Source: Xiphophorus maculatus (Eukaryota > Chordata > Actinopteri > Cyprinodontiformes > Poeciliidae). From it: DNA of 64,000 bases. The stretch spans positions 3,188,572 to 3,252,571 of the forward strand of contig NC_036448.1 in assembly GCF_002775205.1 (NCBI RefSeq), read 5' to 3'. Shown piece after piece: positions 1-11,067 of the stretch (position 1 is the first letter of the stretch; each line of letters opens with the position of its first letter). Made by a program: the position numbers and the translations under genes. The notes beneath the pieces were generated by a model that did not search any database, was not told the origin of the DNA, and worked only from the letters and a program-made list of their open reading frames with translations.

Positions 1-25
1 TCTCTGTGCCCCCCTCTCCCTGTAG

Positions 26-3000
26 GTCTGTAAACACATCTGGCTGGGCCTTTACGACGACAGGACATCAGTTGTTCCAGATTTCCGAGAACCACAGAAA
101 GTAAAGGAGTTTCTTCAGGAAAAGTATGAGAAGAAAAGATGGTAGGCCCTCCTGTTTTGTCACATCACAAACACAAATTCAATGCATGTCATAAATCAGG
201 GTCCAAAGTTTTTGCCATGTGGTTCAAAACTGGTGGGTGCTTTGGACTTTGAATTTTACCACAGTATGTTGTGATATTGTAGTGATAATGATAAAAATGA
301 TGATACAAAACGTCTCTTTCTTTTTTAGGATTTTTAGCAATCATAGTCATTCTTGAAAAACGTTCCCATTTTAAATAATTCAAGACACCAGTTAAAGAAG
401 TTTGATTTATATCACTAAACTAGACACACTAACTACATGTAATCATATTTTCAAATTTACCAATAGTGGAGAAAATCATAAATATAAAATTTCCAATATC
501 ATTTTTTTTACAACATTAATGGAAATTCATCAAGATAACGATAAATCAATTTTCTTAGCATAAGTTACTTTCAATAAAAAAAATTATAAACTATATGCCC
601 ACCACTCATTGAGGGCCAGAAAATGTTGATATAAAACTTTCAATTCGATTTTAAAATAGAGATACGTTTTACTTTACCTGCTCAAATATAAACACAATTT
701 GTATTAGAATATAGAAGTAGAAAAGAAGCAAGATTATCCTAAATGTTGTTTTTTCCTATTATCTTTATGTGAGTTTTTTGTATTTATTATCGTCACTAAG
801 AACAAATATAGGGCCCTATAAAATCTATCAAATTTTATTATTTTCTGAGTTCTATTTTTTTTTTCATTTTAACCATATTTGTTAACCCAAAAAATTATAT
901 AATTATGGTCTAAATGAAAAAAAAAAAAAACCAAGTCATCCAAGTCATTAGCTAGAGGTCGGCATTTACTGTTATCTGTTTTCACAAATGAATGAAACTG
1001 CTGTGCATTAATAGAATATTTTATTCTGCATAGTGTTGACTCAGGGTGTTAAATAGAAATGGACACCAAACTTTTCAGCTTTTATTTTCTGGAAAGAAAA
1101 ATGTTTGGATACTATGTATTATTTTAAGTCCACTTTACAATTATGCCGTGCCATGAAGGTCTAGCCCAGGATGACTCAGCACTTCTTGCTTCATCAGTGT
1201 CAGCTCTGGTGTGAAGAAAGTGTTGCCGTCTAATTGTTACTTCCCTCTGCCAGAAATCTTTAACCATATGTTTCAGTCTGTCAGCATAAAGGCTCTACTT
1301 TCTCCACGTGTCTGCTTTTTTTCCTTTTTTTCTTACCATGTAGTTTGTGGAAAACCTTTTAAAGAAATATTGTTGTATGAGAAATGGCAGGAAGTAAAAG
1401 GTTTTAAGGAGGAAATGCAGTGAAAGTGAAAAATCCGGGGAGTAAAGCCGTGTGTGGGTGTGTTTGTGTGTGTTTTGCAGGTATGTTCCTCCAGACCAGG
1501 CGAAGGCAGTAGCGAGCGTTCAGGGCTCGGTGTCGGGCTCGTCGGCGAGCAGCACCGGCAGCACCCCGGAGGTTCAGCCCCTGAAAACCCTGCAGCTCAA
1601 CAAAACGCCACTACGCCAGGTAGGCCCAGCGACTGCGGCTGAGTCGGCCTGGTAACGTCGGCCTGGTAACGTCCCGTCCCTTGTGGGTTCTGGTAGTCAG
1701 TTGTCCTGTGTGTGTGTGTTCCAGTCCCCAGGGCTCAGCCGCCCGCAGGCCCACGGCACCGCCCAGGAGAAGAAATTTGACTTGCTCTCGGATCTGGGCG
1801 GAGATATTTTCGCCGCTCCTCCTACTCAAGCTGGCCCCCCCTCCACCAACTTTGCCAATTTTGCACATTTTCCAAGCCAGTCGGGTAAGTCTGCACCCGA
1901 CACACTCCTTTGTTCATCCATTACTCCATACAATTTCCTTCCGTGTCATTTTTATTATTATTATTATTATTATTATTTCCACACCCTTTTTTCCACCTTA
2001 TGGTTTCTCCCATGACTGCAGCACCTCAGGGTAATTCAAACACCAACTTTGCCAACTTTGAAGCATTTGGAAACACTGCAATTTCATCCCATCTGAGCAC
2101 ATCACCTCCCTCATCAGGTATCACCTTCCCCATCACCTTTCTCCCTTCACCATTCTGCTTTGTTTCTTCATGCTTTGTTTTATGTTTATGTCTTCCAAAT
2201 GCACTCACTCTTTAGCAATGTTCAGTGAAAGCTCCCCCCAACTTTAGATCTTTAAACTAAAATCAATGTATCAGACCTAGTCAGTAAGAAAGGAGAAAAA
2301 CCTACTTACATCTTTTTTGTACATTTTTATTAGGAGCTAACAAACTGGCCCCAATTTCCTCAATTTTGGATGATCGACTGATACTTCCACGTGAAGCCGA
2401 TGTTATCCACATCGGCAAAGGTCTGAAAATCACCCACTTTCCCTGTTTGCTCTGTCATGAGAGACAGCAATCTGATACCAGATTACGTTCAGATCACCAG
2501 ATCTGATCACCAGATTAACATGTTCAGTTAACAACAGTCAACCCACTGTCGCAGGGCTGAAACAATTCCTCGAGTGATTCGAGTACCTCGATTATTAAAA
2601 TTCCTTGAGAAAAATTTACCTGCCTCGAAGCTCCGTTAATTTATGTTTTATTTTTTAACGCACCGTGTTGCAGCCGGAACATTATTTGCGTTACACGTAG
2701 CTCTGACTTCCGCCTCTGAGTTGTTGACAAAAGCTAAGTGTTAGCGGCATAACCTCCAATTTTCAAGTTCGGCCCGTGGGGATTTTATTGATTAATGATA
2801 ATGCCCAGGTTTTCATCGTTTTGGGGAACCAATAAGCATCCTTACAATGACTGGCGTGATGCCTGGAGTACGGCAGCCTTTCTCCTCCGGGAGCTGCTGG
2901 TTCAGAGCGAACGGCGGGAAGAGGCTGCAGGAGTATTTATGCAGGTGAGCGGATAGACAGAACACGGCGGACGGCTGAGTAGTTGATGGTTACAGTGTAA

Positions 3001-6000
3001 GTGTAGCTTTATGGACAAACCGCACAATAAATTTCATATCATCAAACTGGTGGCGGAAATCATCGTGGCGGTACATGGCTGGTAGATGAGTTTCTTATTG
3101 TGACGAACGAAGGTGCCGTAAATATCCTATATTGCCCCCCACACCCCTGTTCTTACGTTCGTCCCCTGGTCTACCAGTCGTCTTTCCCCCTCAGACCTTC
3201 GTTTGTCTGTCTCCTGGTCTATTTCCTCCTCTCCACCCCCATCTTACGTTGGTTTGCTCGCCTGCCCCTCACCCCAAGCCCCCCCACTCCAGGGACATTT
3301 CCCGTATTCTCAAACAAAAAGCTTGGCAGGTATGGGGTAAGGTGAGAATTCATCTATTAAACTGACTGAAGATGAATACATAAATTAAGAGCTGGAGAAC
3401 AGACATATTTTATAACCGTATTTGTGAGCCTGCCTCTTTATTATTAAATTGATTATGATTTCAGATCTTTGTATAACTTTTCTTCAGGTTAACTTAGAAA
3501 GTGAGCTATTATTGTTACAGGTTAGTTTTCTAAACTACAAAAAAGTTATTGTTAGGGAAGCTCAAAAATGAATAATTGGACTGATATTGATATCCGATAG
3601 TAACATCGGTGTTACGCCAAATTTATCAATATTTTATTTTATAATTTTTTTTTATCTGATTACTTGATTATTCGTAAGAATAGTCGATAGATTACTCGAT
3701 TACTAAAATATTTGTTTACAGCAGCCCTACACTGTTGCCAAGTTAGAAACTTTGCTAAAATATTTAGCGACTCTTCAGACTAAAAAAATCATAATTGGCA
3801 GGTCAGGTTTTCTGAAGATCCCTGATCGGCCATAAAACTGCAACCTGTGCAACTTAAAGTATAAGAAAAAAAGCTATCTTTTTACATCAACATAGTGTAA
3901 GTTGATTATCAATAATCAACTGATTATTGATATGAACCATATCAATATTCAGTTGTCTTTTCAGAGAAAATTAAAATTGGTGATCAGCTAGAAAACTGCA
4001 ATCGGTGCACCCTAATTTTTACAGTAACAGTTAAATTTTTGGGGGACTTTTCTTGCACATTTTTGTGATGCTTTGTGACACAGTGCTAATATTCCTTGAA
4101 AGGTGGAGGTGTGCCAATTCCCTCCAGATCCAGTGCCGTTTCAGCTCATTCCCAGGCAGCGAGGTGCACAGAGGACCGCTACGCTGCGCTGGCCGAACTG
4201 GACAGTGAGCTGAGCTCCTCTGTCACCGCAGGCAGCAACATGCAGGGGTGAGAGGCCGACACATACACACACAGGAAGTGGCTAGCAGCTGTCCACACCC
4301 AGAGTCTGCAGAAAGGCCCGAGCTCAGTCAGGTTGGATGGAGAGTGTGAACATCACTGTTGATGTTCTGCCACTGATTCTTCAGTGGATTTATGTTGGAC
4401 TTTCACTAGGCCATTCTGAAACATGAATTATGATTTAATCTATACTATGTTACTGTTGCTCTGGCTGTCCAGATAAGAAGAAGTTTGTTTCTGACTAGGA
4501 AGTGAGACAAGACTTCTCAAAACAACTTAAAATGTCATTTATATCAAATATTTTTAAAAAATGGCATGATGAAAAAATATTTATACTCTTCTCAATCTAT
4601 GAAAAGAAAACATTTATTGGCTTTACAGCAATTTGGCTTGTCACAATAACAAATTTCATTGAACGATAAATTGTCCCAGTAAGTATTGCGTTAAAATATA
4701 ATGTTGTTTCGAGAGCATTTTCAAGTAAGATGATAACAGCATAATAATACAAGTTTGCTCTCTCAAAGACCAATAAACTTTAAATTTTGTTAAGAACATT
4801 TCCCTCTGGAACTGGAAAATATTTTGAATATCCAAATAAAACACAACCAATAGCAATAAATAAAACGGTTTTGGAAGTCTCTGTAAAGAAAATTGCCCTT
4901 CAAAACATATTAAGCATAAGAATGAAAATGATCTATCTCTGTTTCATTTATCATGTAATTAACTGATCAATCGCTTATCGTGATAAACTTAAGCTGAGTA
5001 ACGTTTTGCATATTTTCATACGACGTTAGAAGGACTCCTTGCCATCGCATTAATCTTTAGCGCCTTCTACAAATTCTCTGAGATTCAAGCTGGGACTCTG
5101 GGTTGACTCCTCCTAAATGTTACCTCCAGTGGGAAGACGCATGTTGATGAAATTAAAATATGACTTTTAACCTAAATCTGACAGAGTTCAGAATTATTTT
5201 CACATTCAGCTTGTAGCTCAACCTGTTTTTCCTCCGTCCAACAACCAACTTCCCAGCTGTTCCTGAAGAAATATTTCCCCGCAGCATGAAGCTGCCACCA
5301 CTGTGTTTCACCATGGGGATGGTTTGTTTGCAGTGTTGCGTTTTCACCACATACTAGACTATAAACTTGAATTTTCTCATCAGACCAGAGCACCATCGTT
5401 CACATCCGACCGCTGACATGTTCAAAGTCTTTAATATGTCCATAAACTTTCTTTATTAATGTTCTCTGAGTCCTTCATAAAAATATATCTTTGTCTTACC
5501 TTTCAATGTTTTATTTGTAAAGGTTTTTTAAATCCCTGTGTCAGAATCTAATGAACTAAAATCTTAAAGTTTACAGTTGTGATGTGTAAGCCCGTTGTAT
5601 TAAACAATACAGTATGATGAATTTAAATGAGCTTCATGATCACAGTACTGAATGGTGTCTTTTCTTGTTTTAACCAATGTGAGTCTAATGGTTAATATTT
5701 TTTGAAGGACAATTATGTTTACAGAGACATCTTAATGCATTATCTTTATTGTTTTGGTTATGTTTGGTTTTTATCTCCATTTTATTTTTTGTTTCTGTAA
5801 TTTGGGATATTTTAAAAAATCTTCTAGTTCTATTGCTAAATGTCATAAATTAAAGTGTATTTATCTTTGAGAGTATGCACTTGCATCTTTATTCTATTGT
5901 TATAATATTACTTGAAAATGCTCTCAAAACGACAATATTATTGTTTATCGCAATAATTTCTGTGACAATTTATCATCCAGATAAGTTTAGAATTGCAACA

Positions 6001-8738
6001 GGCCTAGTGATGTAACAATCATGCTTTAACTCCTTCTCTGCCAGGTCATTATTATTTATTTATTGCCTATGACTGTTAAACAGACATTTAAAATGTATCA
6101 TGTTGTGTCTTGTTTTTACAGGGCCATGTTTGGACCTGTCCTTGGTTCCTCGCCAGCTCAGAACCAACCTGTGATGGCCAACATGCAGCCCGGCTTTGGA
6201 GGTGACCCATTAATGTTTCAGTCTTGATTACAAAGTTGAATTTTATTTATATATATATATATATATATTTTTTTTTTTCAATTGGCATTTCAAGGCAATT
6301 CAAATTGACACCATAAAAACATAATACAATTATGAAACTAGCAACAAACATTACATTTTGCCAAATGCCATCACTAAAATCAAGAATAATAATCATCAAA
6401 TACACATAAAGATATATTGATGAATGTTACACTTATTATTACAGGGGCAGTATTATTTAAAATCAACTTTTTTTGAGCTTTGCATCATGTTGTCATGTTA
6501 TTCCCTCATCAAGAACATACCTGGAGTGTTTCTTTGATTCTTTAATGCATGTTTGAGAAATTCTTTAATCTCCCATGGCAACTGTTCAGCTGTGTATAAC
6601 GCTGGGGTGGACCTCGCTCCGCCATTGAGGACAAAACTCCTCCTCAGTCCTCAGAGCTGCAGTTTCCAAGCTTCTGAGCTTCCACCTCACAGAGCAGCCC
6701 TCACCCACAACTCCCTCACTCAGCTCCTTCAGACTAGCCAGCAGCAATTAGCAAACACCTGGTGGAGCTGCACATCTGATGAGCTCATTATAGGAGCTAC
6801 TTCTCAGTGAAACGCTGGTAAAGACGATGCTAAAGGGTTAATAGAGGAATTTTGTTGTTGTGACTTCTTGAAGGCAGAGTTTCAGAAAGAACAGGAGTTT
6901 TTAAAGATTTCAAGGTGTTAAATTACAAAGTAAAATTTTAAAACCATATTTCATATATGCAGCATTTTTGTACCAACTGAAGGGAACTTTATTATGCTCT
7001 GAATTGTACTATGTGGCTGGAAAATACACAATACTGCCTCTTTACTGAATGGCAGCTCTAAACAGGTGGGTTTAGAATTGATTTAAAGGATCCATGTTTT
7101 GGCAGGTTAATATTATTTATTCATTGCCTACGACTGTTAAGTAGTTTTACAGTTTTATGGAAATTTGCTCCAGGTTAATTATAGCTCCTATAATGAATGC
7201 TGCTTCTCCATGTTTGGTTCTGGTTCTGTTGACCCATAACCAGAAGACCTGAAAGGTCTGGAAGGTTGACACAACAGCAACAGAGGATCTTTAATGTATT
7301 GTGGTGCTAAGCCGTTCAGTGATTTATAACATACAGGCTGATTTTTATGACTGTTTCGTCTTAGCGGTGCCATCCACAAATCCCTTCGTTGCCGCAGCGA
7401 TAGCCCCCGACATGGCCTCCAACCCCTTCCAGGCCAACGGTAGAGGTCCAGCCGCAGGTGAGAACATTTAGAAAACATGAAAACCTTCGTTATTCTGTGT
7501 TTCTGATTAGATACTAGTGGAATTTTAATGTAACTCGGTTACATTGACAAGTAGCATATGCTAAGTATCTAATGTATCTGTGTGTGTGCGTGTTGTGGGT
7601 ATGTGTGTACCGTCGCTGTGCACACATGATGTGTGTGTTTCGTAGCCTCGTTTGGTACTGGCTCTATGAGCATGCCTGCCGGCTTTGGGAATGCGTCTTC
7701 CTACTGCCTTCCGACCAGTTTCAGCGGAAACTTCCAGCAGCAATTCCCTGGCCAGGCCCCCATTCCTTACTCCCAGCCTGGGGCCTACCACCCTCAGTCT
7801 AATGGTTAGTGCCCTGTCCCCTCTGACCTCACACAGTACTGTACCTGTATAGTACCTGCCTTGTATCTTGTATCTACTTGATCATAAATGAAAGTCTGGA
7901 TGGACGGTGATTTGTTGTTTATCTCTTGGCAGCTGCTGCACAGTTACTAAAGGTTTGCATTTAGGGTGCACAGCTTTTTGAGATATTGTTTTTGACCAAT
8001 AATATAATAAACAAAAATACCAACATTTGTCAACAAGGCTCTGTTTATACCTAAATGCAACAGAATATCCCAAAGTTTTTACTCTTATTTTATTTTCCCC
8101 ATTTCTTTTAGAGTTTTGAATCATTGAGTATTGTGGTTTAAATCATTTTAGTATTTATGTGTTTCTGTGAAGTGAAGCCATTTTCCTTCCTCTCTGTCCC
8201 CTTTAGGGCCCGCCTTTCCAGTCTACAGTCAGAACAAGCCCTCCATTACGCCCTTTGGGCAGCCCATGGCTGTTCCTGGCATGACCAGTAACCCATTTAT
8301 GGTGAGCATGCTCTGTCCCGCGTTTTCCACAGTTCTCTTCATAACTACCCAATCCTACCAGGGGTCTTTCTTCTGTTGATGTTGTGGAATCTACGGTGGC
8401 CTTGGAGTGCAAACCACATCAACAAATTGCTAAACACAACTAAAGATTGAAAAACACAATGACATTAGCTAAGCATAATTCCAACTTAAGAAAACACGAC
8501 ATTAACTAAACAGAAGAGGTAAGTCCCAATGGGAGACCTGAGACGTCGCTGATTGGACGACATCACTTTTCTTGTTGTGTTTTTTGATTCGTAGTTGTGT
8601 TTAGTGATTTGCTGAAGCAGTTTGCACTTCAGGGTCAAACCGCAGGAACCTAATCTTGGATAATTCTTTTCATTTCAGGCCGGAGCGCCAGCGGGGCCGT
8701 TCCCCTCTGGAGGTTCATCCACCAACCCTTTCCTGTAG
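26..8738 (+). CDS. agfg1: ArfGAP with FG repeats 1, 3' part (ten exons; 5' end outside window)
   Basis: AGFG1 is an ArfGAP-related protein with FG repeats. In the known family it links Arf and EH-domain proteins in endocytic traffic. Exons read in one frame: 26-141, 1481-1619, 1725-1884, 2022-2117, 4103-4247, 6122-6201, 7365-7457, 7646-7804, 8207-8301 and 8679-8738, ending in TAG. Every junction is GT-AG and the phases agree, giving 380 residues in the window. The first exon is the end of the ArfGAP domain (IWLGLYDDRTS, then KEFLQEKYEKKRW). YVPPDQAK, DLLSDLGGDIFAAP, TNFANFAHF and DRYAALAELDS follow, in the order seen in AGFG1. Four NPF motifs (NPFV, NPFQ, NPFM and the terminal NPFL) are expected EH-domain ligands. 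The zinc finger lies upstream of the window. The tail fits AGFG1 better than AGFG2. Introns are full of transposon remnants. A further exon near 2333 was considered and rejected. Confidence 0.93.
142..1480 (+). other. agfg1 intron, no feature seen
   Basis: AT-rich intron between two agfg1 exons, with long A and T runs at about 590-930. It ends in a TG-rich pyrimidine tract before the acceptor at 1479-1480. I see no gene or clear repeat in it. Confidence 0.6.
2552..3729. mobile_element. hAT-type non-autonomous element with 8-bp target duplication
   Basis: The left end CAGGGCTGAAACAATTCCTC and the right end (reverse complement TAGGGCTGCTGTAAACAAAT) form imperfect terminal inverted repeats. Both sub-ends carry the GATTACTCGA / CTCGATTA type motif. 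The element is flanked by CACTGTCG (2544-2551) and CACTGTTG (3730-3737), an 8-bp direct repeat with one mismatch, which is the hAT pattern. It is about 1.18 kb long with no transposase reading frame. It sits in the long agfg1 intron and shares terminal motifs with the shorter copies at 53.1 and 58.5 kb. Confidence 0.8.
3785..4016. repeat. hAT-like MITE fragment
   Basis: The fragment ends in ATCGGTGCACCCTAATTTT, a fish MITE terminus (GGGTGCACCGAT in reverse). It contains repeated CTGATCGGCC and GTGATCAGC blocks. Related sequence appears at 56880-56965 and around 2350-2410. No clear second terminus was found. Confidence 0.4.
4633..4990 (+). repeat. Dispersed MITE, copy 1 of the TTGTCACAATAAC family
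   Basis: It begins GGCTTGTCACAATAACAAAT and continues through AAATTGTCCCAG, TTTTCAAGTAAGATGATA and AAGACCAATAAA. It ends near TTATCGTGATAAAC. The same ordered blocks recur inverted at 5704-6007 and directly at 61418-61837, so this is a dispersed non-autonomous repeat. Confidence 0.6.
5015..5440 (-). mobile_element. Decayed Tc1/mariner-like transposase fragment
   Basis: Read on the minus strand, 5396-5172 encodes VLWSDEKIQVYSLVCGENA followed by TNHPHGETQWWQLHAAGKYF. This corresponds to the 'WSDE...HGGGS.M.WG' stretch of Tc1 transposases, with frame breaks and substitutions. The upstream block CTTGCCATCGCATTAATC also recurs at 55320. It is a fossil inside an agfg1 intron. Confidence 0.6.
5704..6007 (-). 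repeat. Dispersed MITE, copy 2 of the TTGTCACAATAAC family (inverted)
   Basis: This is the inverted copy of the family at 4633. It has TTGAAAATGCTCTCAAAACG, TATCGCAATAATTTCTGTGA and the terminal AACAGGCCTAGTG. Copies 1 and 2 lie about 0.7 kb apart in opposite orientation within one intron. Confidence 0.55.
6443..7041 (+). mobile_element. MITE family 'AGGGGCAGTATTAT', copy A, with TTAC target duplication
   Basis: It starts AGGGGCAGTATTATTTAAAA and ends ACACAATACTGCCTCT, imperfect inverted termini. TTAC lies on each side (6439-6442 and 7042-7045). The interior carries CTTCAGACTAGCCAGCAGCA and GGAGCTACTTCTCAGTGAAA, which recur in copies at 36552, 39397 and 54600. It has no coding capacity. It inserted in an agfg1 intron. 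Confidence 0.75.
7200..7345 (-). mobile_element. L2-type LINE reverse-transcriptase tail fragment
   Basis: The minus strand translates to VCYKSLNGLAPQYIKDPLLL and then QPSRPFRSSGYG. This matches the conserved end of the L2-clade ORF2 region ('YKALNGLAPQYI.DLL'). It stops only about 20 bases before the agfg1 acceptor at 7363-7364, so the insertion lies against the branch-point region. Confidence 0.65.
8398..8636. mobile_element. Foldback MITE in last agfg1 intron
   Basis: The left arm (GCCTTGGAGTGCAAACCACA, then AAATTGCTAAACACAACTAA) is the imperfect reverse complement of the right arm (TAGTTGTGTTTAGTGATTTG, then AGTTTGCACTTCAGGGTC). Arms are about 60 bp around a spacer of about 110 bp, so the intron RNA could fold into a long hairpin. 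It lies between the last two agfg1 exons. No transposase frame and no clear target duplication were seen. Confidence 0.7.
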
Positions 8739-10595
8739 CACAGCTCCTGGCTTCGGCCACCAGAGGGCAGCATGCAGCACATACTGAACGCACCTGTTCC
8801 GTCACGCAACTAGTGACAGTACATTTCTTAAGAAAAGACTTATCTATTTTTTTCTCCATGAAAGAAGTTTACAACACTATGAAGGAGTACAAAGGAATAT
8901 ATTTAGGACTAAGGGACAGTTATGGGGGAAATGTACTGTCTGGACTATATTCCATTATTGTATGCTTTTTATTTTTAATATTTTTTTCCGTTCTAACTGT
9001 AAGCTTTGTGCATATCACTATTTGTAATCACACACAAGTACATGTAATGTATAATAAGGACTGAACTAACAAGGATGCGTAACCACAAACCTTGTGTTTA
9101 AAAACGACAACAACAAAAAAACAAAGAAAAGGGGAAGAAAATCACTTCAAACTAATAGATAGGTAACAGTTTACATTTTAACAGGGTTCCATCCAAATCT
9201 GCATTTTTGGTAGAGTGAAGCAGTCATAAAATTGTTTTTTGTTTTTTCATGTTCAAAAAAGGGATTTGTTATTTTCTTGTTCATTTAAGAACTCTTCTTT
9301 TCGCACCAGGTTTCCTGTATTAAGCCATGTTTCCGTTACTGCGATTCTTGAAATATAAAAGTAGGCTTTAGTCTGATAGGTAGGACTTTTTTAAAAATAA
9401 AATAATATGTAACCTTCAGAGCAGGTTCATGTAATTTGGCATTGATCTGAGACAATAGGCCAAAATTTAACGATTGTCGATTAGGCATGGACCGGTGTGA
9501 GACTGTCACCATATGAAATTAAGTTTAAAAAAAAGTTTTGCTGTATTTACACAAATTAATGAGCTAATTAAGTCATATTTCACCTGAAAAGTAATTCCTA
9601 CAATTGCTACATATTGGTTTCTACAGACATAGGAATATTTATGAAGGTCCTACAGGGACTAAAGCAGAAATATATAGTAAAAACCTGTTAAATTTAGTCA
9701 TTAAGTGCTTATTAGCTGACCTGCTAAGGTAGTGGATGTTTACCAGAGGAGATTCATAGCTCGCCAACTGTAGGTTTAAAACAGCGTTGCCCTCAGGATG
9801 GGTGGTTCTGTCTTTGTCTTCACACAAATATTTCCAAACAGCTAAGCTAGTCTTTCTGTTCAGCAACCAGTTGGGGCAGGGCGTCTTACTGAAGGCCCCA
9901 GGCCCTTGCCTGTTGGCAGTGCACAGCAACTATACTATGTAGATTATGAGGCAGACAGGAGTCTGTCGTGTTTTACTCACAGGTAAAGCAACAGACACGG
10001 CTCTTAGAGCAGAAACAGATGAGAACCAAGTAAAGGTTAAGTGTTAGTCGGATTTCTTTGTTATTTTACCTAAGCTGATACATCCTTGTTAAAGTTGGTA
10101 AGTATACTCTTGTAACTTGGGGATCATAATTCAGATATTCTCTATATTCTATGAATAAAAACAGCAGAAAGAGACTGTTATTGAAGGCCTCAGGCTTGTG
10201 ATCCGGTTTGGGCTACCTCAGAACACATGAAGTCAGGATCTCACGGTTTTGTTGGGGCTTGTACTTTAAAAGCAGAACATCCTCAGCATTTGACTGACTA
10301 AACATCTGAGAGATCAGGGTTGTGTTCACTGTCCTCTTTTTGAATCTGTCCTCTTTGCCTTCGTTTTTAAAGCGTCAGATCAGACAAACAAAATGCAGGG
10401 AGAAGAAGGTTTGTTTAGATGAGGCGAAGTATCAGGACTGCATACATCACTGGACCAGCCCCCTGACTGTTGACAATTTGGGTTTCAGTTATGTTTTAAA
10501 AAAAAAAGAAGTTTCTTGTTTTTACAAGATTAGGTAGTAAATGTGTACATTTATAAATATATGTATAAATAAATTAAAAGATTTTTAACTACACT
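8739..10595 (+). other. agfg1: agfg1 3' untranslated region and tail of transcript (inferred)
   Basis: No coding sequence follows the agfg1 stop codon. The stretch is AT-rich with A and T runs, and has AATAAA at 10568-10573 as the last good polyadenylation signal before fbxo36. An earlier AATAAA lies near 10154. A short MITE-like start (TAGGCATGGACCGGTGTGAG) lies at about 9483. The transcript end is inferred. Confidence 0.5.
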
Positions 10596-10719
10596 GCCTA
10601 ACTTGTAAGTCTTTTAGCAGATGACATACAAAACGCTTGAGCAACACGCTGCATGAGTTGATAACACAGATTAGCTTTTAACGAAGCTAATTTCAGGTTC
10701 ATCTCAATTCTTGCACACT

Positions 10720-10898
10720 AATTTATATATCTATATCTATATCTCTATATAGAGATATACCCATATAGATATATCTAGATATAATTAGGCTATCTATAGA
10801 TATCTATCTATAGATATGTATATACACTTTTTGTATACTGATTTATATATATTTATATAAATATATAGATAGATAGATATATGTGTGTGTGTGTGTAT
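10720..10898. repeat. AT-rich microsatellite and palindromic TATAGATA block
   Basis: Runs of TATCTATA, TATAGAGATATA and TATAGATATC pass into GATA repeats and a short (TG)n. Many short self-complementary stretches are present. It lies between the agfg1 polyadenylation signal and the fbxo36 start. Confidence 0.8.
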
Positions 10899-11036
10899 TC
10901 TTTGTATATCAGGTTTTTTAAGTTGGGACTTGAGTCCGTATTTCGTATTGTAAACATAAAAATGTGAGCTGGTATGATGACGATAAAAAAAAAAAATCCT
11001 TTAATCTCAACAGGATATTTCCCGACTGAGTCTGGC

Positions 11037-11050
11037 GTTGTCAGGGCAAC
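11037..11050 (+). promoter_or_regulatory. RFX-type X-box in fbxo36 promoter (candidate)
   Basis: GTTGTCAGGGCAAC is an imperfect inverted repeat close to the RFX X-box consensus (GTTGCC, 0-3 spacer, GGCAAC) with one mismatch. It lies 17 bases before the fbxo36 start codon, where X-boxes of ciliary genes often sit. Regulation by RFX factors is inference. Confidence 0.45.
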
Positions 11051-11067
11051 GCCTAAACACTCTCGAC

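Noticed and set aside
2333-2420. Possible extra agfg1 exon (acceptor TTTATTAG, frame GANKLAPISSILDD)
   Set aside because: The exon at 2022-2117 already joins the one at 4103 in phase. The sequence resembles the repeat 'CCAATTTTGGATGAT' found at about 56960, and there is no good donor.
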